Below, one piece after another: positions 36,468 through 46,700 of a stretch of DNA of 64,000 bases (position 1 is the stretch's first letter; each line of letters starts with the position of its first letter). Origin of the DNA: Arthrospiribacter ruber (GTDB lineage: Bacteria; Bacteroidota; Bacteroidia; Cytophagales; Cyclobacteriaceae); the NCBI RefSeq assembly GCF_019343195.1, contig NZ_RPHB01000003.1:604508-668507 (forward strand). Direction: 5' to 3'. The notes under the pieces are model-generated. The model saw only the letters and a program-made list of their open reading frames with translations. It was not told the DNA's origin and did no database searches. Both the position numbers and the translations under genes were made by a program.

Positions 36468-36875
36468 TCAAACCCACTGCCTTCCTTCCCACTGATCCAT
36501 TGGCATCTTGATGGTATGCCCATCGGCACGGTTGAAGGTCTCGTATTTTACCACATATGCTTGAACCCAGTATTCTCCTTCCGGTATGTCTTTGAAGTTT
36601 TCAATTGGGTATCCAAAATTATTTAGGTCAAAAGTAAAAGCCTCACCCTGTTTGTGATCTTCAAAATCCATTCCAATGACCTGAGCAGATCCTACATCAT
36701 CACTAACGGCAAATCTGGGTTCAGTTTGGTCACTGTGATGCATCAGTAAAAGAAGCCTCCCATCTTTGACTTCAGATGCAAGTTCGTCAGAAATCGTTAT
36801 CTGAACGTTTGGTTGTTTTTCGGTACTACATGCGAAAATCAAAAAGCTTAAAAGTATAAATGACCCTAATTTCAT
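36468..36875 (-). pseudogene. Lipoprotein fragment, probably the 5' part of a larger gene
   Basis: A 135-codon frame with a lipoprotein signal (LLSFLIFACS, Cys16) and a beta-rich domain. It stops abruptly after KMPMDQWEGRQWV. From memory of longer Bacteroidota proteins, this motif (DGHT...W-G-x-x-W) is normally followed by NxSPGNLYS and several hundred more residues, so the gene looks cut off by the TGA at 36468. Downstream 90 bp show no continuation in another frame that I can follow. It could still be a complete short lipoprotein. Confidence 0.5.
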
Positions 36876-37049
36876 GACTGAAGTGATTGGTTGAACCTCA
36901 ATTTAATTTAAAAATGTGTAGGAGAAAATCCTGAAAATAAAATTTCCGCAAGCGGAAATTACCTGTTTTAAAAGTTTGATTTGACCGTTTGTAAATCTTC
37001 TGCCGATCATTTTTGGGGAAAATCTTAATTTATCGCTTGTACCAAAACT

Positions 37050-38300
37050 ATGATTATGAAGAAGAATATAATTTTGGGTCTTGCTGCCGCTTGTCTCTGG
37101 GCTTGCAGTCCTTCAAATGAAAAGACGGAAGTGGACTACACAGAACTCTCTGATTCAGAGCGATTGGAGATTGCCAAAGAAATAGCACAGAGTACCATCA
37201 TTGTGGATGGACATATGGACCTGCCTTTGAGGATTTACAGCAAGACTGATGGTGATGTCAATTCACTTTACGATTTTATCAGCAAGCAGGATGAGGGTAA
37301 CATAGATTACGTGAGGGCAAGAGAAGGGGGAATGGATGCACCTTTTATGGCCATTTACATCCCAGCATCTTATCAGGAGACTGGAGGGTCTAAGGGCCTA
37401 GCGGATACTTTGATCATGATGGTAGAAAAGCTGGCATCTACTTGGCCGGACAAAATTGCAATGGCTTATTCTCCCGACGATATAAGATCCAATTTTGAAA
37501 AAGGTTTGTTGTCACTTCCTATGGGGATTGAAAATGCAGCAGCTATAGAAGATGATATTTCCAATGTGGAGTATTTTTTTAATAAGGGGATAAGGTACAT
37601 GACCTTGACCCATGGCAAGGACAATCTGGTAGGAGATTCATCTTATGATGATTCCGAAACCCACGGAGGCTTGAGTGAATTTGGTAAAGAAGTAGTCAAA
37701 GAAATGAACCGTCTTGGAATGATCATAGATGTGTCACACATTACTGATAAGACCTTTTTTGATGTTGCTGAGGTCAGCAAGGCCCCAATAGTGGCGACAC
37801 ACAGCTCGGTTAGGACTTTTACTCCAGGATTTGAAAGAAATGTATCGGATGAGATCATCAAAAAAATAGCTGAAAAGGACGGCTTGGTAATGATCACTTT
37901 TGGGGGAAGCTTTCTTGATCAGGCATATTCGGATGCCAATGCTGAAATTAGGGCGCATCTTACGGAGTGGCTTAAAGAAAACAACCTGACCTACAGAGAT
38001 CCTGAGGCCCAAGCCTACATTCAGGAATATTCAGCGGATAAAAAACCTTATGTGCATGTTTCCAAAGTAGCAGAGCACATCGACTATGTGGTCAAACTTG
38101 TGGGGATAGATCATGTGGGACTGGGGTCTGATTTTGACGGGGTAGGAGATACCTTGCCAGAAGGACTCAAAGATGCCTCCATGTATCCAAACCTTATTGC
38201 TGAACTGCTTAAGTTGGGCTATTCAAGAGAAGATATTGAGAAGATCTGCTCGGGAAATTTTTTCAGAGTATGGGAAAAAATTATGGCAGTAGCTGATTGA
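37050..38300 (+). CDS. Membrane dipeptidase, M19 family
   Basis: A 416-residue lipoprotein (signal LAAACLWAC, with Cys near 19) of the renal dipeptidase family. Metal ligands are visible in IIVDGHMDLP (H-x-D), the GIENAAAIED Glu block, LTHGKDN, and the later ATHSSVRTF and DHVGLGSDFDGVG segments. It probably hydrolyses dipeptides at the periplasmic face of a membrane, in line with the M14 peptidases nearby. The start could be Met3 (37056). It ends at a terminator. Confidence 0.95.
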   Translation: MIMKKNIILGLAAACLWACSPSNEKTEVDYTELSDSERLEIAKEIAQSTIIVDGHMDLPLRIYSKTDGDVNSLYDFISKQDEGNIDYVRAREGGMDAPFMAIYIPASYQETGGSKGLADTLIMMVEKLASTWPDKIAMAYSPDDIRSNFEKGLLSLPMGIENAAAIEDDISNVEYFFNKGIRYMTLTHGKDNLVGDSSYDDSETHGGLSEFGKEVVKEMNRLGMIIDVSHITDKTFFDVAEVSKAPIVATHSSVRTFTPGFERNVSDEIIKKIAEKDGLVMITFGGSFLDQAYSDANAEIRAHLTEWLKENNLTYRDPEAQAYIQEYSADKKPYVHVSKVAEHIDYVVKLVGIDHVGLGSDFDGVGDTLPEGLKDASMYPNLIAELLKLGYSREDIEKICSGNFFRVWEKIMAVAD

Positions 38301-38320
38301 TCCTAAGTGATATTTGATGG

Positions 38321-38357
38321 AAAGCCAGGGTTTGTGTATCGAGCTCTGGCTTTTTTT
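38321..38357 (+). terminator. Terminator of the dipeptidase gene
   Basis: AAAGCCAG (38321-38328) and CTGGCTTT (38346-38353) form an 8-bp stem followed by T residues, 20 bp after the stop. Confidence 0.7.
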
Positions 38358-38372
38358 ATTCATGACAAAAAG

Positions 38373-38403
38373 AAAAAGCGTCTGAAACACTCAGACGCTT
38401 TTT
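38373..38403. terminator. Bidirectional terminator between dipeptidase and nrdA
   Basis: A 13-bp perfect stem (AAAAAGCGTCTGA with TCAGACGCTTTTT) with a 5-nt loop. A/T runs on both sides allow use in both directions; it ends nrdA 28 bp after its stop. Confidence 0.9.
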
Positions 38404-38430
38404 GCCAACAAACGAACTCTAAAATTTATC

Positions 38431-40830
38431 TTAACTGCCGCACATTTCACAGCCCTCAGGATCATCCAGGGAACAGGCAATGGCATCTTGTTTTTGTGAT
38501 TTGGTCATGTCTATCTCAGCTGTTTCTGCGGCCTTATCAACACTCAAAGCTGCTTTGTCCACTGTGAACTGTATAGCACTTGTAGCTGCTTGAGATCTGA
38601 GGTAATACATTCCTGTCTTTAGTCCTTTTTTCCAGGCATAGAAATGCATAGAGGTCAATTTACCAAAGTTAGGATCCTGCATAAACACATTCATACTTTG
38701 GGATTGGCAAATGTATGCCCCTCTATCAGCAGCCATGTCAATGATCACCCTTTGGGAAATCTCCCAAACCGTCTTGTAAATATCTTTGATATTTTGAGGA
38801 ATGTTAGGGATAGCCTGAACAGAACCATTGGCGGCGATCAGTCTGTTTTTCATATTGTCATTCCACAAGCCTAGCCTGATCAGGTCTTTCATGAGGTGCT
38901 TGTTGACCACAATGAATTCACCGGAGAGGGTTCTTCTGGTATAAATGTTAGAGGTATATGGCTCAAAACACTCATTATTTCCCAGAATCTGCGAGGTAGA
39001 AGCCGTAGGCATTGGAGCTACCAAAAGGGAGTTCCTCACACCATACTTTTTAACCTGGGATTTCAACTCATCCCACTTCCACCTGCCTGATTTAGGAGTA
39101 ACACCCCAGTGGTCAAACTGGAACTGTCCTTTGGATACTGGAGAGCCTTCATAAGTCTCATATGTTCCTTGGGTCTTGGCAAGCTCCATGGATGTTTCCA
39201 TGGCCGCATAATAGATGGTCTCAAAGATATCCTCATTAAGTCCTTTTGCTTCATCAGACTCAAACGGCATACGAAGGGAGATGAAAGTATCTGCCAATCC
39301 CTGTACACCAAGACCGATAGGCCTGTGCCTGAAGTTGGATCTTTTGGCTTCTTCTACCGGATAATAATTGATATCAATTACTTTATTCAGGTTTCGTGTA
39401 GCCACTTTTGTGATTTCATAGAGCTTTTGATGGTCAAAGTATCTCTTACCATCTGTACCGGTCATTACAAACTTTGGGAGAGCAATAGAAGCCAGATTAC
39501 AAACTGCTACTTCGTCAGGAGCAGTATATTCTATGATTTCTGTACATAAGTTGGATGACTTAATTGTACCCAAATTCTGCTGGTTAGACTTTTTGTTGGC
39601 GGAGTCCTTATAAAGCATGTACGGAGTTCCGGTTTCAATTTGGGACTCTAGAATTTCAAACCAAAGCTCTTGTGCTTTGATTGTTTCTCTGGCTCTTCCT
39701 TCCCTTTCATACTTTTCATAAAGCTTTTCAAATTCTTCACCGTGGCAATCACCCAATCCTGGGGCTTCATTTGGACAAAACAATGACCAGTCATCATTTT
39801 GCTCGACACGTTTCATAAAGAGATCCGGAATCCACATGGCGTAGAAAAGGTCCCTTGCACGCATTTCTTCTTTACCATGGTTTCTCTTAAGCTCGAGAAA
39901 GTCTTTGACATCTGCATGCCAAGGTTCAAGGTAAATGGCGAAACTTCCTTTTCTCTTTCCGCCGCCCTGATCTACATATCTTGCGGTCATGTCGAAGTTT
40001 CTAAGCATAGGTACTATACCGTTAGAGACACCATTGGTTCCACGTATATAGCTTCCCTTTGCACGGACATTGTGAATGGAAAGTCCAATGCCACCAGCAG
40101 ACTGGGAAATTTTTGCAGTTTGCTTCAAAGTGTCATAAATCCCATCTATGCTGTCATCCTTCATGGTCAAAAGGAAACAGGAGGACAGCTGAGGCTTTGG
40201 TGTTCCGGCATTGAAAAGTGTGGGAGTGGCATGCGTAAACCACTTTTCAGAAAGCAGGTTGTAGGTTTCTATAGCTGCATCGATGTCTTCCTTGTGAATG
40301 CCCACAGCCACACGCATCAGCATGTGTTGAGGTCTTTCGACCACTTTACCATCAAGCTTGATCAGGTAGCTTTTTTCGAGTGTCTTGAAACCAAAATAAT
40401 CATAGTCAAAATCTCTTTTGTAATCTATGGCTTCATCCAGTTTTGCAGCATGCTTTTTTACTACTCCATATACATCAGGAGCGATCAAAGCGGCATTTTC
40501 ACCTGTTTTAGGATTGATATAGGTGTAAAGCCTTTTCATGGTGTTGGAAAAGGACTGACTGGTAGTTTTGTGAAGGTTGGAAATGGCGATTCTTGCCGCC
40601 AAAACCGCATAGTCCGGATGCTTGACAGTCAGGGAAGCGCAAACTTCCGCAGCAAGATTGTCCAGTTCTGTAGTGGTCACACCATCATAAAGGCCATCAA
40701 TTACCTTTTTGGCCACTTCTATCGGTTGAATATACCTGCTATCGAGGTTATAGCAGAGATTCTCGATTCTGGTGGTGATTTTATCGAACCTTACAGATTC
40801 TCTTCTTCCGTCTCTTTTTATTACTAGCAT
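38431..40830 (-). CDS. nrdA: Ribonucleoside-diphosphate reductase, large subunit (class Ia)
   Basis: A 799-residue catalytic subunit that reduces ribonucleoside diphosphates. An ATP-cone domain covers the first ~90 residues ([14 protein letters not shown]), giving dATP feedback control. Active-site blocks are STNLCTEI-like (KSSNLCTEI), [19 protein letters not shown] and the C-terminal redox pair CEMCGS. I chose the ATG at 40828-40830 because the ATP cone begins right there; the frame is open 27 codons further. It follows nrdB by 46 bp. Confidence 0.97.
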   Translation of the reverse strand: MLVIKRDGRRESVRFDKITTRIENLCYNLDSRYIQPIEVAKKVIDGLYDGVTTTELDNLAAEVCASLTVKHPDYAVLAARIAISNLHKTTSQSFSNTMKRLYTYINPKTGENAALIAPDVYGVVKKHAAKLDEAIDYKRDFDYDYFGFKTLEKSYLIKLDGKVVERPQHMLMRVAVGIHKEDIDAAIETYNLLSEKWFTHATPTLFNAGTPKPQLSSCFLLTMKDDSIDGIYDTLKQTAKISQSAGGIGLSIHNVRAKGSYIRGTNGVSNGIVPMLRNFDMTARYVDQGGGKRKGSFAIYLEPWHADVKDFLELKRNHGKEEMRARDLFYAMWIPDLFMKRVEQNDDWSLFCPNEAPGLGDCHGEEFEKLYEKYEREGRARETIKAQELWFEILESQIETGTPYMLYKDSANKKSNQQNLGTIKSSNLCTEIIEYTAPDEVAVCNLASIALPKFVMTGTDGKRYFDHQKLYEITKVATRNLNKVIDINYYPVEEAKRSNFRHRPIGLGVQGLADTFISLRMPFESDEAKGLNEDIFETIYYAAMETSMELAKTQGTYETYEGSPVSKGQFQFDHWGVTPKSGRWKWDELKSQVKKYGVRNSLLVAPMPTASTSQILGNNECFEPYTSNIYTRRTLSGEFIVVNKHLMKDLIRLGLWNDNMKNRLIAANGSVQAIPNIPQNIKDIYKTVWEISQRVIIDMAADRGAYICQSQSMNVFMQDPNFGKLTSMHFYAWKKGLKTGMYYLRSQAATSAIQFTVDKAALSVDKAAETAEIDMTKSQKQDAIACSLDDPEGCEMCGS

Positions 40831-40876
40831 GATCGTGTAAGTTTTTTGGTGGTGGATAGGTAGGTTATTGGGTTTA

Positions 40877-41857
40877 TTAGAAATCTTCTCCCATAGAGAA
40901 TTTAGGCGCATCTACAGCATCTTTGGACTTCATAACACCTGCTTTCTGGTAATCCCCTACTCTTTTTTCGAAGAAGTTGGTTTTTCCTTGAAGGGAAATC
41001 ATGTCCATAAAATCAAATGGATTGGTACTGTTCCAAACTTTCGCACAGCCAAGTTCCATAAGAAGCCTGTCTGCTACGAATTCTATATATTGGCACATCA
41101 GGTCAGCGTTCATCCCGATCAATTTGACGGGAAGTGCGTCTGTGACAAATTCCTTTTCTATTTCCACCGCATTTTTAATAATCTCCGTCACTGTCTCTTT
41201 CGGAAGGGTATTGACAACATGTTGGGTGTACAGGTGACAGGCAAAATCACAGTGGAGTCCTTCATCTCTGGAAATAAGTTCATTTGAAAATGTAAGTCCT
41301 GGCATAAGACCTCTTTTTTTCATCCAGAAAATAGAACAGAATGAACCCGAAAAGAAAATTCCTTCCACAGCTGCAAAGGCGATCAATCTTTCCTGAAAAG
41401 AACCGTTGTCGATCCATCTTAAAGCCCAGTCTGCTTTCTTTTTGACACAATCTATATGTTCAATAGCATTCAACAAACGATCCCTTTCCACATTGTCTTT
41501 GATGTAAGTATCTATCAAGAGGCTATATGTTTCGGAATGGATGTTTTCCATGGCAATTTGAAAGCCATAAAAAAACTTGGCTTCAGTATATTGAACTTCC
41601 GACACGAAATGTTCGGCCAGATTTTCATTCACAATGCCGTCACTTGCTGCAAAAAAGGCAAGTACATGAGAGATAAAATGCCTTTCACCATCGTTGAGAT
41701 TTTTCCAGTCTTTCAGGTCCTGACTCAAGTCAATCTCCTCAGCCGTCCAAAAGCTGGCTTCTGCTTTCTTATAATATTGCCAGATGTCATCATGTTGGAT
41801 GGGAAATAAAACAAATCTACCGTTGTTTTCCTGGAGTATGGGTTCTACTTGTTGCAT
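40877..41857 (-). CDS. nrdB: Ribonucleoside-diphosphate reductase, small subunit (class Ia)
   Basis: A 326-residue ferritin-like subunit that carries the di-iron/tyrosyl radical. Metal ligands are in [11 protein letters not shown] and [16 protein letters not shown] (with the radical Tyr in SETYS) and [14 protein letters not shown]. It is the first gene of nrdB-nrdA. The C-terminal tail ([11 protein letters not shown]) is the expected NrdA-docking peptide. The thioredoxin at 9370 is a likely electron donor. An 81-bp leader separates it from a hairpin at 41938-41964. Confidence 0.97.
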   Translation of the reverse strand: MQQVEPILQENNGRFVLFPIQHDDIWQYYKKAEASFWTAEEIDLSQDLKDWKNLNDGERHFISHVLAFFAASDGIVNENLAEHFVSEVQYTEAKFFYGFQIAMENIHSETYSLLIDTYIKDNVERDRLLNAIEHIDCVKKKADWALRWIDNGSFQERLIAFAAVEGIFFSGSFCSIFWMKKRGLMPGLTFSNELISRDEGLHCDFACHLYTQHVVNTLPKETVTEIIKNAVEIEKEFVTDALPVKLIGMNADLMCQYIEFVADRLLMELGCAKVWNSTNPFDFMDMISLQGKTNFFEKRVGDYQKAGVMKSKDAVDAPKFSMGEDF

Positions 41858-41937
41858 TACTTTAATGAGTTTTTTGTCAGAATATATCAGTTTCTTCTTT
41901 TAAAGCCTGATCACTTTCCTTACACAGACTGGATGCA

Positions 41938-41964
41938 AAAGGCTGTCTTTTTGGAACAGCCTTT
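41938..41964. terminator. Hairpin upstream of nrdB
   Basis: AAAGGCTGT (41938-41946) and ACAGCCTTT (41956-41964) form a perfect 9-bp stem, 81 bp upstream of the nrdB ATG. No gene on the plus strand ends nearby, so it may be a leader structure of nrdB or a dispersed repeat rather than a true terminator. Confidence 0.4.
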
Positions 41965-42463
41965 GAACAAATATGATTAACAAATTCCGAAAATAAAACC
42001 CCTAGGCCTACGAATTTCATAGTTTTTTGAACAATAGTCAAAAATACGTTAAATAATTTAAAATAAGTTAGTTAAATATTATTAGTTAAAGTATAGAATT
42101 AAAGAAATGAAGCATTATCTGGGCTATAAACTTTTTTAAATTAATTTTAAAAAGATTTTTATGAATGAAATTCGATATAAAATTGAATTTGATTCAAAAC
42201 AATAGAATATATTTTTAATGTCATTTTTAATATTTTATAATGCTGATTAACAGTGTTTTGAGTGTTTGCTGTGTGAATTTATAAAAAATGAATATATAGT
42301 GATATTACCAAAATTTTTGTATCAGTATTAGGCTTTTTATGTGAAAAACATTTTGTTTGTAGGGAGATATTGGTGGTATAAAACCTTTGGTGCTGTTCAG
42401 TTATGTAATTAAAGAATAGCAGGGAAATTCGTAAGTAAGTTTTTTTATTGTGAATAAGCTTCT

Positions 42464-42471
42464 TATATTTG
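42464..42471 (+). promoter_or_regulatory. -7 element of rplU-rpmA
   Basis: TATATTTG matches TAnnTTTG, 36 bp before the rplU ATG, with a T-rich stretch (TTTTTTATTG) at the -33 position. Confidence 0.55.
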
Positions 42472-42506
42472 CACCTCAATTTCCTAAAGCAATATTTCTA
42501 TATAAT

Positions 42507-42818
42507 ATGTACGCAATTGTTAACATCGCAGGAAAGCAGTTCAAAGTAACAAAAGATCAGCAAATCTATGCACCATTGATGCAGGGTGAAGCTGGCGCTT
42601 CCGTGGAGTTTGACCAGGTCTTGTTGGCTGACGACAACGGCACTGTGTCTATCGGAGCACCCCTATTGAGTGGTGCCAAGGTATCAGGGAAAATCCTTGA
42701 TCACGTCAAAGGTGACAAAATTATAGTCTTCAAAAAGAAAAGAAGAAAAGGCTATAAGAAGAAAAACGGTCACAGACAGAAGTTTACAAAATTATTGATT
42801 GAAAGTATCACATTATAA
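42507..42818 (+). CDS. rplU: 50S ribosomal protein L21
   Basis: A 103-residue ribosomal protein starting MYAIVNIAGKQFKVTKDQ, the family signature. The ATG at 42507 gives the normal length. An upstream TTG-type extension is not needed and would run into the promoter. The basic C-terminal part (KKKRRKGYKKKNGHRQKFT) binds 23S rRNA. It is followed by rpmA after 32 bp. Confidence 0.97.
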   Translation: MYAIVNIAGKQFKVTKDQQIYAPLMQGEAGASVEFDQVLLADDNGTVSIGAPLLSGAKVSGKILDHVKGDKIIVFKKKRRKGYKKKNGHRQKFTKLLIESITL

Positions 42819-42850
42819 GATTTCTTTGGAAATCATAAACTGATAAAATT

Positions 42851-43111
42851 ATGGCTCACAAGAAAGGTGTCGGTAGTTCCAAAAACGGTAGAGAATCCCA
42901 CAGTAAGAGACTTGGGGTTAAGAAATTCGGTGGTGAGGCAGTAATTGCCGGAAATATCATCGTAAGACAAAGAGGTACCAAGCATCATCCAGGAGAGAAT
43001 GTAGGTGTAGGTAAAGACCACACTTTATTCGCTTTGACAGATGGCAAGGTTAATTTCAAAAGAAAATTTGATGGAAAGTCATATGTAAGCGTACTGCCTG
43101 CAGAAGCTTAA
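42851..43111 (+). CDS. rpmA: 50S ribosomal protein L27
   Basis: An 86-residue protein starting [20 protein letters not shown], the flexible N-terminal tail that reaches the peptidyl transferase centre. The central block [20 protein letters not shown] is typical. There is no N-terminal cleavage extension as in Firmicutes. It is the second gene of rplU-rpmA and ends at a strong terminator. Confidence 0.98.
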   Translation: MAHKKGVGSSKNGRESHSKRLGVKKFGGEAVIAGNIIVRQRGTKHHPGENVGVGKDHTLFALTDGKVNFKRKFDGKSYVSVLPAEA

Positions 43112-43724
43112 TATTGACTCATTCTGTCCTTATTAAAAGGGTTGTCCGTAAAGGGCAACCCTTTTTTTGTTTTGCAAGTAGGCAGCAACGTTTGGATTTT
43201 GTAAATCGGGAGTGATAAAAAACAATGTTTTAGCGGCTGATAATTTGATAAGTCGCCTTTGTAAAGGAATTGATTTTTCAAATTTAAAATAGATACAAAA
43301 ACATTGAAAGTTATTGTAGATTTTCATGAAAAGTAAATGGGTATTTGAAAGTATTTTTTGCGAAAGGTGGAGTTGTGAAACTTTATTTCTTTATCTATAA
43401 AATTTTCAACTTAAAGTTTTGGTATTTTGAGGCTCCTCATATTTCTTGTCCTTGTTGATAGGTTAGTTTTTTGATGAGTCCCGATTTTACCGTAAATTTT
43501 TATCATTTATCATTTCATAAGGAATAAATTGGCAAAAGATCATAAAAAAGAAATAAAAAACTACATAAAATTATTCAAGTGCTTTTTTGTACCGATGTTA
43601 GTTTTAGTTAGCTTTTGATTTTAAGCAGTTTCAATAATTTTATTTAACCATTCATCATAGAATTCATTGGTTTTTGGATTGGGATTAAATTAAATTTTAA
43701 GTAGAATCTTAATCCAATACAACT
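43112..43724. other. Noncoding region between rpmA and susC
   Basis: 613 bp with the rpmA terminator at the left end. The rest is AT-rich. No TAnnTTTG box was found before the SusC-like gene, which would fit control by an alternative or activator-dependent promoter. No repeat of note. Confidence 0.4.
43135..43168 (+). terminator. Terminator of rplU-rpmA
   Basis: AAAAGGGTTG and CAACCCTTTT form a 10-bp stem with an 11-nt loop, followed by seven T residues in total. Confidence 0.9.
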
Positions 43725-46688
43725 ATGAAGAAAATTTTACTGGCCGCCATATTATATTTGGTTGCGTATGGTGGGCACTTATTTGCTCAAGAAATATCAG
43801 TATCGGGAACTGTAATTTCCAGCTCAGACAATCAACCAATTCCCGGAGCTAATATCCAAATTAAAGGAACCAATATTGGGACTGTTACTGATATTGATGG
43901 ACAATTTTCCATTAGAGTTCCAAATGGTAACTCTGTTTTGATCTTCACCTACATTGGGTATATTTCCCAAGAGATTTTAGTTGGGAATCAAAACACAATT
44001 GATGTGATCCTCAATGAAGACTTAAAGCAGTTGAGTGAGGTGATTATAGTGGGATATGGAGAACAGGATAGGAAAACACTTACCTCTGCAATATCTTCTG
44101 TCAGCGCCAAAGAGATAGAGAACCTTCCCATGCCCAGTCCGGATCAAATGATGCAAGGAAGAGCTCCTGGGGTTTTGGTATCTGCCAACTCAGGGACGCC
44201 TGGTGGAGGGATGTTTGTCAGAGTGAGGGGGTCTACTTCAATCAATGCGGATAATGACCCTCTTTACGTAGTAGATGGAATCCCTATTGTTTCCGGGAAT
44301 CTTTCGGCTGTTGGTTTAGGTGGAGGTACTGCCAATGCTATGGCAGATATCAATCCCGCAGATATTGAATCTATGGAGATTCTCAAGGATGCTTCTGCAA
44401 CGGCAATCTATGGTGCGCGAGCAGCAAATGGAGTTGTTTTAATTACCACTAAACGAGGTAAAAGTCAAAAAGCGAAAGTTAGTATAGGAGCATATCATGG
44501 CGTACAAAGCGCTTGGAGAACGCCTGATTTAGTGGACGGTCCTACTTTGGAAATGTTAAGCAATGAAGCTGCTGTGAACAATGGGGGCCAGCCAATTTTT
44601 CCTAATCCTTCCCAAGCGGTAAATACAAATTATTCGGACTTTGTGTTCAGAGATGCTCCCATTACTAATTTTGACGTTTCTGTTACAGGGGGCAATGACC
44701 AGATTCGGTATTTGGCTTCGGCTTCTGATTTTAACCAAGATGGGATAGTGGCTCCTTCCTCTTTTGCACGTAGAACAGGCCGGTTGAATTTGGATGCTTT
44801 TGTTTCTGACAAGTTAAAAATAGGAACCAGCATTCTATATTCCAGAAACATTCGAAACAGAGTAAATAATGATGACAATATTGCTGGTGCCTTAGGAGGG
44901 ACACACTTTTTTCCCTCAAATTTGCCTCCTTTCCAGCCTGATGGCAGTTATACAAAGTTCTCCATTTTTGAAAATCCACTCGCAGTAATAAATGAGAATG
45001 ACATAACCATGGTGACTAATAGGGTCCTTGCCACAGTCTATGGTGAATATGAATTTTTTCCGGGCTTAACCTTGAGAAGTAATTTCAGCGTGGATTATAA
45101 TAATATCAAAGAAGACACTTATATCAATACTTTATTGAATGCAGGTGCTGCTGTAAATGGTCAAGCTTCTTCAATTGTATCTGTAAATGACAATTGGATT
45201 CAGGAAAATGTATTGAATTACCAGACAAATTTTGACGGAGGCCATAATCTTAGTATTTTACTTGGTACCACTTTACAACAGTCAACTTTTGAACGTACCA
45301 CAGCAACTGGCCAACAATTTCCATCCAATGATTTTAAGAGGATCGCATCAGCTGCTGTTCAAACTTCTTCCTCAGATGGTTCAATTTGGGGTATTGCATC
45401 TGTTTTCAGTAGGGTAAATTATTCACTTCAGAATAAATATCTTCTGACTTTGAACCTTAGAAGAGATGGCAGCTCAAGATTCGGTGCAGCAAATAGATGG
45501 GGTACTTTCCCTTCTGCTGCTGTTGGCTGGAGAATTTCTGAGGAGGATTTTTTCAATAAAGGAAAGTTTGTTTCTGACCTCAAGATAAGGTCAAGTTATG
45601 GTGTGACAGGGAATCAAAATGGAATCAATGATTTTCAGGCAAGAGGACTTTGGGCAGGAGGTGCCAATTATGCCATCACTCCTGGGACTGAGCCGGCCCA
45701 GCTCGCAAATCCGGATTTAAGGTGGGAGCGTACTGCCCAGTTTAATATTGGTGTCGACGTGGCCATGTTTAATGAAAGAGTAATGATGACTTTTGATTAT
45801 TACAATAAGCAGACTTCTGATTTATTGCTGGCTGTTCCTATTCCTAGATCCAGTGGCTTCCAGAGCATTTTTCAGAACTTTGGAGAAATGGAGAATAAAG
45901 GGTTTGAATTTATGATTGCCGGGAGTCCGATAATTACGAAGGATTTTACTTGGGATATAAATTTTAACATTGCCCAAAACAGAAACAATATAAAAACGTT
46001 GGCTCAAGCCATTCCTGTATACAATCGGGATATCATCCGAATGGAGGAAGGGATTCCAATGTACTCATTTTGGATGCATAGGCAGCTTGGTGTAGATACA
46101 GAAACCGGAGATCCCATTTGGGACACCAAGGATCCGAATAGGCCTTTTGACCCAAATATTGATAGGTTTATAGTAGGAGATGCCTGGCCGGATTTCTTTG
46201 GAGGACTTACAAATACTTTTAGATATAAGAATTTTGATGCCATGATTTTTTTCCAGTATTCATATGGGAACGATCAATTATTCTGGAATAAATTCTTCCA
46301 GGAACATGGGGGTACTAGAAATACCAACTTTTTGGCAAGCCAGTTGGACAGGTGGCAACAGCCCGGTGATGTAACCATGGTGCCTCGGATGACCAACGCC
46401 AACTATGCTGCTAATTTAAGGCCATCCAGATTCGTTGAAGATGGGTCCTACGTAAGGTTGAAAAATATAAGTATTGGTTATACACTTCCCGCAAGTTTAG
46501 CCTCAAAACTGGGAATGACATCCGCAAGGGTTTACCTGAGCGGACAAAATGTTTTGACTTTTACCAATTACAGCGGCCTTGATCCGGAAGTCAACTCAAC
46601 AGCGAGTACAGCTACCACCCAAGGTGTGGATTTTTATGCGATGCCGCAGCCTAGAGTTTTTATGGGAGGTTTTAACATCACATTTTAA
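43725..46688 (+). CDS. SusC/RagA family TonB-linked outer membrane protein
   Basis: A 987-residue outer-membrane transporter with a signal peptide (ending GGHLFAQ), a carboxypeptidase-D-like beta sandwich (about 24-95, VSGTVISSSDNQPIPGANI), a TonB-box/plug region (GYGEQDRKTLTSAISSVS and NLPMPSPDQMMQGRAPGV) and a 22-strand barrel. It imports glycans or peptides bound by its SusD partner, driven by TonB. The susD gene follows after 12 bp. No glycoside hydrolase set is adjacent, so the substrate is open. Confidence 0.96.
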   Translation: MKKILLAAILYLVAYGGHLFAQEISVSGTVISSSDNQPIPGANIQIKGTNIGTVTDIDGQFSIRVPNGNSVLIFTYIGYISQEILVGNQNTIDVILNEDLKQLSEVIIVGYGEQDRKTLTSAISSVSAKEIENLPMPSPDQMMQGRAPGVLVSANSGTPGGGMFVRVRGSTSINADNDPLYVVDGIPIVSGNLSAVGLGGGTANAMADINPADIESMEILKDASATAIYGARAANGVVLITTKRGKSQKAKVSIGAYHGVQSAWRTPDLVDGPTLEMLSNEAAVNNGGQPIFPNPSQAVNTNYSDFVFRDAPITNFDVSVTGGNDQIRYLASASDFNQDGIVAPSSFARRTGRLNLDAFVSDKLKIGTSILYSRNIRNRVNNDDNIAGALGGTHFFPSNLPPFQPDGSYTKFSIFENPLAVINENDITMVTNRVLATVYGEYEFFPGLTLRSNFSVDYNNIKEDTYINTLLNAGAAVNGQASSIVSVNDNWIQENVLNYQTNFDGGHNLSILLGTTLQQSTFERTTATGQQFPSNDFKRIASAAVQTSSSDGSIWGIASVFSRVNYSLQNKYLLTLNLRRDGSSRFGAANRWGTFPSAAVGWRISEEDFFNKGKFVSDLKIRSSYGVTGNQNGINDFQARGLWAGGANYAITPGTEPAQLANPDLRWERTAQFNIGVDVAMFNERVMMTFDYYNKQTSDLLLAVPIPRSSGFQSIFQNFGEMENKGFEFMIAGSPIITKDFTWDINFNIAQNRNNIKTLAQAIPVYNRDIIRMEEGIPMYSFWMHRQLGVDTETGDPIWDTKDPNRPFDPNIDRFIVGDAWPDFFGGLTNTFRYKNFDAMIFFQYSYGNDQLFWNKFFQEHGGTRNTNFLASQLDRWQQPGDVTMVPRMTNANYAANLRPSRFVEDGSYVRLKNISIGYTLPASLASKLGMTSARVYLSGQNVLTFTNYSGLDPEVNSTASTATTQGVDFYAMPQPRVFMGGFNITF

Positions 46689-46700
46689 ACAAGCACTATC

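Larger units (their letters stand above)
41858..42506. other. AT-rich divergent intergenic region nrdB/rplU
   Basis: 649 bp without a credible gene. It contains the hairpin at 41938-41964 and the rplU -7 box at 42464-42471. The middle (42000-42420) is very AT-rich with no obvious repeat. No NrdR-box pair was recognised by eye. Confidence 0.5.

Noticed and set aside
39799..40827. 342-codon plus-strand frame opposite nrdA
   Set aside because: Antisense shadow of a clearly conserved gene; composition is not protein-like.
41858..42506. Cobalamin or other riboswitch before nrdB or rplU
   Set aside because: Only a simple 9-bp hairpin is visible; no conserved riboswitch core elements could be recognised.
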